Below, in pieces: positions 54,961 through 64,000 of a stretch of 64,000 nt of DNA (the first letter of the stretch is position 1; every line of letters begins with the position of its first letter). The stretch lies in NCBI GenBank assembly GCA_950295325.1, contig OX485805.1:29499501-29563500 (forward strand), in the 5' to 3' direction. The notes under the pieces are model-generated. The model had not been told where the DNA came from. It did no database searches and saw only the letters and a list, made by a program, of their open reading frames with translations. Source of the DNA: Polytrichum commune (taxonomy: Eukaryota > Streptophyta > Polytrichopsida > Polytrichales > Polytrichaceae). The translations under genes were made by a program, and so were the position numbers.

Positions 54961-56080
54961 ACAGGATAGGTATTGGTGTTAGCCACCCTCATTATGGAGT
55001 GTAACAAAGTGGATGTTGTTGACACAATATTGTTGTTGTATATGTGTGATGTGCTAGGTTCCATGTAAATGGGACCAACCTAACAAAATTTAACTAGATA
55101 TTCATGTTATAAACAATAGAATTATGTGATATTTAAGTCAAATTTCAATTGGAAGATAAGGCATGAGGGAGCTACAAACATTTATGTCACTGCACCCCAT
55201 GTCAATAGCTTCTAATACCTTAGAGCATCCCCACCAACTCCGCAATCAAGCTTGCCAAAGCTATCCAATTTCTAGGAGGTGGTGCATGTCAATTTTTAAA
55301 TTTTTAAATATAAAATAATAATTGAATTTGTTTTTTTTTAAAAAAAAAAAATCAATTGTTGGTATGCTTCAATTCAGTAATAGAGCATGTACTTTATGGA
55401 CCCAAACCCACTGTTCAGTGCATTAAAACTGAGTTTGTCCCACCCTCTACCATATATTGTATGCAATAGACACTTCAAAATCCCATGTCATAGTGGCGGT
55501 GCCTATTTCTTATTGGCTTATGGTCCATAATAGTAGACGTGTGCTCATCCTCTCTTGGGCCTTGGGTATCAACCCAAAGCAGTCTCCAACATCGATTCAC
55601 CACTAGAAATGTTTTATTCATTTCTTGCCTAGCAATTTGGTGTATTTGTTGGGCATGCTCTTACAAACCTCCAATTGGCTATCATCCCAAGTTCATGAAG
55701 AGGTTTTTGGAATTTGGCAAGCAATGTCCACAAGCAGTGTACAAACTATCATCTTTGAAGGTAAACTAAGTGTGCCTAATTTATTTACTTATCTTAAATG
55801 AACACATGTATTTGAGTGTTATGTGGTTAGATATGGATCTAACATCATACACTATAAACACGTGTGTGTAAAAAAGATTGGAGGACATGCTCAAAATTTG
55901 GTAACTAATCTACGTTTAATAATCAACATAATTGCAAGGACCTATATGATCAATTAAGAAGAAAATACCAATCCATATAATAACACTTGGATTTTGATAT
56001 TCCGTTTGATAATGAATCAGATATTCATGTGAACCCCAACAATTATCAAGATAAGCTCTACGGCCTCGATTTGGCTTTCC
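54961..56080. other. Intergenic with family C copy
   Basis: Contains GAGCATCCCCACCAACTCC at 55223, resembling the terminal repeat of the MITE in NIP intron 1 but without a partner. A poly-T/poly-A junction lies at about 55330-55350. A plus-sense family C copy lies at about 55795-55960 (ATTTGAGTGTTATGTGGTTA). No gene was recognised. Confidence 0.45.
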
Positions 56081-56083
56081 TAA

Positions 56084-56564
56084 GGGCCACTTCACACACG
56101 AGACTGAGAGCCCGTGACCATTACACTTCAAGCACTCCCATTGGTGGAAAGTTTGCTTCACACTATGCTTGAGGGACCAACGGAGTATGTGAATGCAAGA
56201 TGGATGTAAAGTCTACATGGATTCCTACATGGCATCGAATGGATCATGTTTCAAGGTCACTTGGATTATTTTCAAAAACCACCTCTTGAAGGTGGGTGTA
56301 ATACAAAACCGGGAGACCATGGCACTCCGAACATTCACAACCATTGATTTATTCTATTTTATCATGTGTGAGGATCCGCATAAAGAGAAATTCATTGAAA
56401 TAGCATTTGGTTGAGGACCCGGTCACATATGACTTCACACTACACTTGAGGATCCGTGACCACACTACATGATTTTGGAGGTGTCTTGGGACAGCCGTGG
56501 ACACTTTTTTTGGGGCTCTCACAATTTCATAGTCAAGGCTCTTGGCTCATGTGTGAAGTGGCCT
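56084..56564. mobile_element. Harbinger-like MITE, GGGCCACTTCACAC family, copy c
   Basis: The left end is GGGCCACTTCACACACGAG. The right end, reverse complemented, is AGGCCACTTCACACATGAG. The TAA target duplication is at 56081-56083 and 56565-56567. Length is 481 bp. Confidence 0.82.
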
Positions 56565-57076
56565 TAATACTAATTGCATGTCTAATATCATAAGAGAAGT
56601 GCGCTAATAAAACAAACCCAATCATTTAAGGCCTGTATTCTTTAGTGGCATCTTGCTTCATCTTATACTTATACCACAAATAAAAATGTTCATGGTTGCA
56701 TGTGGGAATTGTCATCACACTCAATCACCACCATGCAAGTCCCATGGCATTAGCTGTGTGTCATTGAAGCGATTGCTAATCTAGAACAATGGAAATTTTG
56801 TGATTCTCAAGTGAACAAGGCTTACACCAAATATGATATTTAGCATCACTTACTATTGGGAGTTACACACAGCTATAACTTTTTTATTCTTAATATATGT
56901 TTCCAAAAAGTAAAGATGTTAATGTTCTATAATATTCATATGACAATTTGATCTTTTGTTGATAAAAATTGAGATATATGATCAATAGTTAAAGCATAGC
57001 GTAATTTCAAATAATAAGTCATACTAATACCATGAACAATGTAGTGTTTTGGGACTTGTCTACTAACAACTACTAA
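56565..57076. other. Spacer with partial family D repeat
   Basis: About 56845-57025 resembles one side of family D (TAGCATCACTTACTATTG, TGTTGATAAAAATTGAG). No gene was seen. Confidence 0.4.
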
Positions 57077-57681
57077 GGGCCACTTCACACATGAGCCAAG
57101 AGCCGTGACCTTGTAATGGTGAGGACCCTTGACTCTCATCCAAAGGCCGTACCATGGGTGTTTGGAAAGCCGTTTTATGTAGTCACGGGCCCTCAAGCAT
57201 ATTGTGAAGTAAGAATGGACCACATTGCAGGACTATTGCATATTTTGTTGGCGGAAAGAGGGGAGGATTTGGTTTATATAATATGTCTCAAATTCTATCA
57301 ATTTGAGAGAATTACTTGGTGGTGTTTGTTTGTCCTAGAATATATCCTAGAATTTGTTATGGAATCTACCTTGCAATTTGTCCTACAATTTGTCTTAAAA
57401 TATGTCATGCTGGGGAAAAAAATTTAAAATATTATGGTCTCCCGGAATTTGCTTCAAGCCCACCTCTTGGAGGTGGACCTAACAAAAATTCCGGGAGACC
57501 ATGAAACCTTATCCATAGTCCGCCATGTAGGACTCCATTTAGATTTTTCATCCATGAAGTCTTCTTTGGGCCTGTAGGTCTTCACCTTCGTGTGTGAAGT
57601 GACAGTCTCCGCCCTTGCCACCAATGAGAGCTCTTAGATTGCCATGGTCACGGGCTTTCAATCTTGTGTGTGAAGTGGCCC
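57077..57681. mobile_element. Harbinger-like MITE, GGGCCACTTCACAC family, copy d
   Basis: The left end is GGGCCACTTCACACATGAG. The right end, reverse complemented, is GGGCCACTTCACACACAAG. The TAA target duplication is at 57074-57076 and 57682-57684. Length is 605 bp, the longest copy; it contains a TTTGTCCTA/TTTGTC-rich run (about 57330-57400). Confidence 0.85.
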
Positions 57682-57898
57682 TAACCCTATATCACACACC
57701 CCTCCCCAGCCCCCCGCCTCCCAACTAGGCACACCTATTGGAAGGTAGGCAATATATCTTATCTTGTATAAAAGGAGAATACTTAAGCAACATCATACTA
57801 ATGGGCATCATTCACATCGGTTTCAAACTTAAATGTCAATCATTTTCTTTTCATTTGGAACTCATATGTTGGTAGCATTGGTTAGTGTCACCAACCTT

Positions 57899-58697
57899 AC
57901 AACTACACTAAATAAGTAGTGTGTCTCCATGTTGATTAGTCGTGTTGGCCAATGTGGATTTTTGCAATGGAGGAATTAGCCCATTGGTTGTTGGGGGGGG
58001 GGGCAAATGTTTGTTGGCTATTGTCAAGATTTGCCTAGGTCGACAAGTGGCAGCGCAGGTGACAACCACAAATGAAACATAGTGGTGGCAGGATGTACAG
58101 GTGGTAGGTCCATGTGGTCCCTCGTTATTGAAGGTGGTGACAATGGCAACCTATATATGTAGTAGAAATTTTGGTATTCTTGCATAAATGTCCTTATATG
58201 TGAGAGGTTAGCAATAGGATCAAGTGTACTAGAGGCCTTTGAATATATTATGTTTTTGTAGCTAAGCACCAACCATATGTAGATCTAATGTGTCCATTTT
58301 TTGTGCTTGATTTTTGTGTGCTTTGGGGACAAGTTGTTGATATATTAAACAAACAACCATTAAAATGTACTATAGTCCATAGTCCTAGTAGTGTAGGCCA
58401 CAATAATTCTAGAACCCCCATTAATTTGCAAGCCATGTTAAATCTCTAGTTTTATATCAGTTTGGGCCACATCTTTTTTTTAAATGTAGGAGACTGATGT
58501 GGGTAAATATTTTATTTTATGTTATTTTCATCCTTGAACTAGTGCTCAAACATGTTGGTTGGAAGTCTCCTGAAGACTTAGGGGAAGAGTCAAGTTTCTA
58601 GCCGCATTATTTGCAGTTGGCCTAGACAATTAGTGTAACCCACATTAATTGACTCTAGATTCATTTTCCACCCAAGCATTAGGACTATTTAGTGTAC
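57899..58697. mobile_element. Long TIR element, ACTACACTAAA family
   Basis: ACTACACTAAATAAGTAGTG at the left and GGACTATTTAGTGTACAT at the right are inverted and related to the 54612 element. About 800 bp. No transposase was seen inside; a G-run lies at about 57991. Confidence 0.5.
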
Positions 58698-59253
58698 ATG
58701 AAGAATATTAATAAATATACTTCGATGCATGATGACACCAACCTTACACAAGTGCCTACCAAAAATCTATACACAACGGAGGATGTGATGATGGTGGTGG
58801 TTGTGGTGGTGGTCAATGAACAAGAAGAAACTGAAAGATCACAACATGTAAACGATTGGCCTTGGAAAATCACTAGGATCTCAACCAACTCTGCTCAAAA
58901 ATCTCCCCAGACATTGGTGGTGGTCACCCCACCGTTCCCCACCCTTTTTGCCTAAAATATAAATAAATTATTCAAAGAAAATGATCACATGCCAAAGATT
59001 CCCCCCCCCCCCCCCCCAAAACAAACAAACATGTGAGAGAAGACAATGTGGAAAGGTGGGGGACTACAATTGCAAAGGTGGGAATGGTGAGGGGAACCAA
59101 GGGAGGTGGCAGGCATGGTATGGACCTAAGGGAGGGGGGGGGGGGGGAGTTATGTGGTGGGTCATAGGGGTGCATATGGCAAGTACACACAAGCATGGGG
59201 AGCATATGCTTGCATGGGCTTATGGGGTTGGTTGACATGGGATATCACTCTGA
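58698..59253. other. Spacer with homopolymer runs
   Basis: A GTGGTG-rich stretch (58785-58812), a C run (about 58999-59017) and a G run (about 59131-59147) are present. Open frames here follow the low-complexity sequence and are not called. Confidence 0.5.
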
Positions 59254-59580
59254 GGCCCAAACCACACGGGAGGAACGGCAATGAGTTGGATGAATAGCAT
59301 TGGTTCAAATGAGCAAGTGGTTGCCACATGAGAGGAAGTATGGGGAGTGGCAACAATGACTTTTTAGCTTCGGATTTTGCTTTGGATCTTGCTTCGGGAT
59401 CTACTTGGCAATAAAGTAGAGTGACATGGCATAATAAATGTAGTTCGCAACTACCGGGGACAAGTGCCCGGAAGTCCCACAATATAAGGAGAAAAATGAG
59501 GAAAAGGAGACTTTTCTTGGGCAAGGTGCCACGTTGGAGGAAGTTGTGAAACTTCCGGTGCCTCTCGTGTGGGAAGGGCC
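59254..59580. mobile_element. Harbinger-like MITE, GGCCCAAACCACAC family, copy 2
   Basis: Nearly identical to 16905-17229 along its whole length (327 bp). Flanking triplets are TGA (59251-59253) and TCA (59581-59583), so there is no perfect target duplication. The high identity suggests recent spread. Confidence 0.82.
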
Positions 59581-59633
59581 TCATATGCACGGGTGCAACA
59601 TACCAGGACAACATGGGTCCAAACTACATTGAA

Positions 59634-59837
59634 TATCCCAAGTAGTGTGTGTTACTATTCATACTTACATGGTGCTCTGTTCTATTTAATGAGGATGTAA
59701 TGTTTTATCAAGGAAATTCATTAATATTCTATTATGTCCAAACAACTTGTTGAACTTTCATTAATAAATATCGAACTCATGAGTAAGACGTTATTACACT
59801 ATGTAACTTTGAATAATAACACGCACTAATTGGGATA
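59634..59837. repeat. Family D inverted-repeat element
   Basis: TATCCCAAGTAGTGTGTGTTACTATTC-like left end, reversed at the right as AACACGCACTAATTGGGATA. About 204 bp, non-coding. A relative is at 61405-61605, with partial copies elsewhere. Confidence 0.65.
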
Positions 59838-59929
59838 CTCAATGTAGTAGTCTACATAATGTATGTGGGCCTTATGTTGTCACTATTCTTAGTTGGACGT
59901 AACAAACATTCTAGTCACCTATATTTGAG

Positions 59930-60353
59930 TGGTACATGGCAAGGCTCGTTACAGTAGTTGGAAATTGAACACCAAAAAAAACATGTGTAACAATGAGAGT
60001 AGACTACGTGCTCAAAATATAGACACCACTCTAGGTTCAACAATTAATACTCTTTAAGAGATATGTGATTTCTAAAACCTAGGATAGTAATCATGTTCTT
60101 CATAAAATTCCTCAACAAGGTGACATTGTTTTGTTGATCCGAAGTTTTTTTAATAATTTTTGGACATTTTTGGGCATAAATTAAAAGAAAATCAATTGCA
60201 AGAAGTAGTTGATCCAAACATTTAACATCTTATATGTGAATCCCAAGCGGACATTCACACATATTCAATATGATATTGTTAATTCGAGACAAATGGAAAG
60301 ATCTTCATGAAAGGTGTACATACCCATGGCTCCGGTCAGAACTGGACATCTCA
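59930..60353. other. Family C copy and spacer
   Basis: About 59930-60060 carries the family C order (ATTTGAGTGGTACATGGCAA, ACATGTGTAACAATGAGAG, GTGCTCAAAATATAGACACC). The rest is A/T-rich without a gene. Confidence 0.45.
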
Positions 60354-60851
60354 GGGCCACTTCACACACGAGACTGAGAGACCGTGACCATTACACTTCA
60401 AGCACACTCATTGGTGGAAAAGGCGGAGCCGGTCCAAGTTCACTTCACACTACACTTGAGGGGCCAACGGAGTATGTGAATGCAAGATGGATGTAAAGTC
60501 TACGTGGATTCCTACATGGCATCAAATGGATCATGTTTCATGTTCACTTGGACTATTTTCAAAAACCGCCTCTCAGAGGTAGGCTTAACATAAAACCGGT
60601 AGACCATGGCACTCCAAACGTTCACAATTGTTGTTTTATTTTATTTTATCATGTGTGAGGACCCGCATGAATAAAAATACATTGAAATAGCATTTGGTTG
60701 AGGTCCCAGTCACATATGACTTCACACTACATTTGAGGATCCGTGACCACACTACATGATTTTGGAGGTGTCTTGGGACAACCGTGGATACTTTCTTTTG
60801 GGCTCTCACAATTTCATAGTCACGGCCCTTGGCTCATGTGTGAAGTGGCCC
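60354..60851. mobile_element. Harbinger-like MITE, GGGCCACTTCACAC family, copy e
   Basis: The left end is GGGCCACTTCACACACGAG. The right end, reverse complemented, is GGGCCACTTCACACATGAG. The TCA target duplication is at 60351-60353 and 60852-60854. Length is 498 bp. It is very similar to copy c at 56084. Confidence 0.85.
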
Positions 60852-61009
60852 TCATGTGGTTCCCATCAAGAGAAATGTCATGGTCCCAATCTTGTGCAAC
60901 AATTAATATTGTTTGTGGAATCCAAATTAAAATTGCCCACAATAGGGCCACGTACCTTGTTTTTGCCCTCAAAAGGATGTCATGTGTGCATGCCTTATTT
61001 GGTCCTTCA

Positions 61010-61195
61010 TTTTGATTGGACACCTGTATTTGAGTGGTGTGTGGTTTTAGGTTACAGCTAAGAACGAACACCAAGTGACACATTTGTGTTATTAACCTAC
61101 ATGCACAAAATTCATCAACCATTCTAGACTCATAGCCAACAAAACCGGGGGGGACCCACGTACTATTCATATAAAGAATTAGCACACATGCACTT
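61010..61195 (+). repeat. Family C repeat copy
   Basis: GACACCTGTATTTGAGTGGT, GTGTGGTTTTAGGTTACAG and CACAAAATTCATCAACCATTC follow the family order. Non-coding. Confidence 0.5.
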
Positions 61196-61404
61196 TTAAT
61201 AACCATAACTAAATCAAGAAACGTCCAATTTCTACTCGATGCTTCATCATGTAACTGCTAATGTAACACAAGTTCCGGTGCATAAATCTCTTCAATAGAA
61301 GTGGTAGAATACAAAAAACCCACCAAATGTACCCACATACCCTACCAATGAAACTTCTCAAACATACCTAAATTCAAATCTTGAAGAGTTCTCACTTCAC
61401 TTAT

Positions 61405-61605
61405 TATCCCAATTAGTGCGTGTTACTGTTCATAGTAAGAAAAAGCAAGAACGTCTTACTCAAAAGTTCAGTTTCTACTAACGAAAGCTCAATAGGTTGT
61501 TCGGACACTATAGAACATAAACGACATTTCTCGGTAAGATGCTTCATTCTCAATAAATAGTCATAGAACTGCGTGACTCCACATCGTAACACACACTAAT
61601 TAGGT
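61405..61605. repeat. Family D inverted-repeat element
   Basis: TATCCCAATTAGTGCGTGTT at the left, with its inverted counterpart AACACACACTAATTAGG at the right. About 200 bp. Confidence 0.65.
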
Positions 61606-61971
61606 CAACCGGTGTACAAGTGTGGGGACTTTATCGAGTTTCAAAATACGGAGTTTGAAAGGCTTGAATGTGTTCATTAGGACACTATAATTGGGATAGA
61701 AGAAAGAAGCGGTTGCATGATCTGAGCTGGCTTTTGGATAAGATGGCAGTCGACTGCATTGGTTTTCGCTTGCTAACTAGACAAGAACAATACTTGAAAC
61801 TGAACGCATGGCGGGCCACCTCTCTTTAATTTTTGCATCTGCGTTCACACCGCACATCTGGCTCTTCTGGAATTAATTAGAGGCAGTGGCACAATCGGAA
61901 ATAGTGTGGATGTTCTAATTGAGTCGTCAACCCTTTCTTTGGGCGGTGCATGCGAAAAGGAGGAGTACTAA
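61606..61971. other. Spacer
   Basis: No gene or repeat border was recognised. Confidence 0.4.
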
Positions 61972-62480
61972 GGGCCGCTTTACACCTAGAGGCCGGGCCA
62001 ATTTCCCTTGAGGCCGATTGCACAAAATTTCAGCCTTTTTTGGGTTGGAGGCCGGCCTCTACTACACATTATAATAAGATTATACCGGGGGCCAATTTTC
62101 CCATATGTAAAGGCCCTCAGGCCAAGAAGCCAAGCTGATTCAAAAAAATTAGCCTAATCCAACGGATGTAGCATAATCTAAGATAGAGCCTTTAGATTGT
62201 GGCCAATGGATCTAGTTCACTTTAAAAAATTATACTTTATTTAAGAAGATTTTTTTAGTGGAATATGACATTGGCCTTCCATTTTGGGTGCACCCAATTC
62301 AACGAGCTCGGGCCGTGTCATAACATACATTTTTTAATTTAAAAAATCATACCACCAAATCGGCCCGGCCTCTAGATGTAAAGGGGTTGGGGCCGATTTG
62401 AGCCTTTTGACCAATCACAAACGAGGATTTCAAGCCTCTTACACAACGAATTGGCCCGGCCTCTAAGTGTAAAGCGGCCC
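61972..62480. mobile_element. Harbinger-like MITE with GGGCCGCTTTACAC ends
   Basis: The left end GGGCCGCTTTACACCTAGAG continues GCCGGGCCAATT. The right end reverse complement matches 31 of the first 32 bases. The TAA target duplication is at 61969-61971 and 62481-62483. Length is 509 bp. An internal GGCCCGGCCTCTAGATGTAAAG (about 62362) is a further copy of the terminal repeat, suggesting a nested or rearranged element. Confidence 0.85.
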
Positions 62481-62909
62481 TAAGTTAGCACCTGACTGAA
62501 TCGTCGCTTTTTTATTGCACCTTGAGAATTTAGCATAAAATAAACTCGACCTTTTCTGCCCATTCTATTTATAATATTACTGAATTTCCATCCTGAGGGG
62601 GACCGGTCACCGGAGAACACATGCCATGGCCAAGGGCTCGAAAATGAGAGAGAATTATCGTAAGGTAGGAAAACCGAAAACGGGTTGTGGTTGTTTCATC
62701 TCAAAACGAAAACTTCTCGAAGGCCCTGTTAAAATCCAATGAAGACCATCACTTAGTTCAAATCCACGTTTTTAAGGACCAAACGACATATCTAAAAAAT
62801 TAGGACAAACGACATTAAAGAAATGAAGAGGCTAACATACAAACGATGATCAAGTCCTCAGCTTACTAATAACGGGCTAATAATATTGATCCGGAGGCAC
62901 TGAAACTAA
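62481..62909. other. Spacer between two MITEs
   Basis: Nothing recognised. Confidence 0.4.
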
Positions 62910-63283
62910 GGGCCGGTTTACACTACGGTGGAGAAGTCCACCGGTCATGAAAAAAAGGGTGTTTCTCAATTGTGATTGGTCGAAAATGCAACTCTTGACC
63001 GGTGGGTGTTTACACTAGGTGAAGAAAACAATGGTGGTGAACTTTTCTCATGGATGATAAAATGACATGGCCGCCTACATGGCGGCACTTTTTGGAGTTG
63101 GGCTTCTCCGGAGGAGGAGTTTCTTGTCCGGCCTCAAGAGGCCGGAGAAGCCCAACTCAATAAAAATATTTTATTGCCTTTAATTCTTCTCCGGCACATC
63201 CACCATTTGCCTCATATAACCATGTCTTGGCCAAGCATTCTTGACCGACCGGAGGCCTTCTCCACCGTAGTGTAAACCGGCCC
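62910..63283. mobile_element. Harbinger-like MITE with GGGCCGGTTTACAC ends
   Basis: A perfect 27-bp inverted terminal repeat starting GGGCCGGTTTACACTACGG. The TAA target duplication is at 62907-62909 and 63284-63286. Length is 374 bp. An inner GGCTTCTCCGG / CCGGAGAAGCC inverted pair (about 63102-63152) adds a hairpin. Confidence 0.88.
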
Positions 63284-64000
63284 TAAGAGGATTCCAGGAG
63301 AGGGTGTCAACCAAAACAAAACATGTTCTATAGATCTTACACAAGAAGAAAAAGAGGTTGAGTCGTGAGAATGAGAGAGGATACTACCATATTCCAAGGA
63401 GCAATTGAAAACCACACATAGTTGGTTCAACATCATCCAACATTGTTTCCAACATAGTTCCAAACGATTGTGATCAAAGAGTATGTGGCAACAATGGTAG
63501 AGATTTACGGAACCACTCTAGAAAGGCACCATTTCCTCACACACATGGATCACATAATTCTATTGTGTGATCCATGTGTCACAACTCTTGCATTGCCCGA
63601 GCATCAAACCTAAGATCATGAGGACAAAATCTCTTCATGGGAGGGGTAAATGTTAGATGCAATTTAGCAAACCTTAGGATGAAAGAGAGGGAGTGTAAAG
63701 CAAAGGGAGGACGCTCAAGCAACAACATCAAGAACAATACCAAGGGAAAATAACTGTGAACCACAACGGCGGGATACAACTGTAATGGAGAGGAGCGTCT
63801 GGGAACATACAAGAGGAACTACACTGAGCCACCAAAGACGGGGTATCTTGCACATAGAAGGGGGAATCATGTATTTCAACAGCCATGAGAGGTAAAAGAA
63901 GTCGGGTATCAATGACGCAATAAGTAAGTATCATCCGGCCATTGAGAGGGTAATTAATCCGAGTACCACGAGGGTATTAAGGGGCCCTACCAAGCCATTA
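63284..64000. other. Right-edge region, no gene recognised
   Basis: Short minus-strand frames exist but carry no recognisable motif. A 15-base inverted pair, CACATGGATCACATA / TGTGTGATCCATGTG, lies at about 63541-63577. Nothing else is supportable. Confidence 0.4.

Noticed and set aside
61950-62138. Short Met-initiated frame near 62 kb
   Set aside because: It lies in the left end of a MITE.

Overview
This window looks like nuclear DNA of a land plant or close streptophyte relative. It is low in gene density, intron-rich, and filled with LTR retrotransposons, LINEs, a hAT transposon and many small terminal-inverted-repeat (TIR) elements. The protein-coding genes are typical of plants: the photomorphogenesis repressor DET1, a tandem pair of NIP-type aquaporins, phosphopantetheine adenylyltransferase (CoA synthesis) and a plastid-type uroporphyrinogen decarboxylase (tetrapyrrole synthesis). 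The divergence of DET1 from the flowering-plant protein, and the methyltransferase-bearing retroelement, make a seedless plant (lycophyte, fern or bryophyte) my best guess. That placement is inference only.

Layout: 1-3763 holds the 3' part of DET1 (+). 4.7-16 kb is a repeat graveyard: a TIR element with a perfect 38-bp inverted repeat, a decayed Ty3/gypsy pol with chromodomain, an array of five 120-bp tandem units, and a decayed Ty1/copia element. 17.9-27.1 kb is a tandem array of roughly 330-bp units broken by two insertions. One is a 4.68-kb LTR element (18423-23104, 4-bp target duplication GATC), and the other is a 5'-truncated LINE (23132-26269). 27.3-29.3 kb is a hAT element with an 8-bp target duplication that carries a captured exon of electron-transfer-flavoprotein alpha. 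31.6-39.6 kb contains the two NIP aquaporin genes. 41-43.6 kb is the phosphopantetheine adenylyltransferase gene. 45.6-46.8 kb is a minus-strand retroelement tail with a restriction-like endonuclease, flanked by about 100-bp direct repeats. 49.1-54.0 kb is the uroporphyrinogen decarboxylase gene. 54-64 kb holds no recognisable gene and at least eight small TIR elements.

The most notable object is the LTR element at 18423-23104. Its minus strand encodes a C5-cytosine DNA methyltransferase-like domain followed by a retroviral-type integrase and a PHD finger. Its plus strand carries the gag zinc knuckles and aspartic protease. Reverse transcriptase is missing, and the gag-protease block is inverted relative to the rest. 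Retroelements with cytosine methyltransferases have been reported from a charophyte alga and dinoflagellates, so the concept is known. This copy is a rearranged, non-autonomous member that pairs a methyltransferase with a histone-reader-like domain.

The four host genes have unrelated functions and no operon-like logic. The only clear local relationship is the tandem duplication of the NIP genes, which extends into flanking 5' and 3' sequence. No tRNA, rRNA, CRISPR or bacterial feature was seen. Exon borders were placed by hand from GT/AG signals, reading-frame phase and family similarity. Element borders come from visible inverted repeats and target-site duplications.
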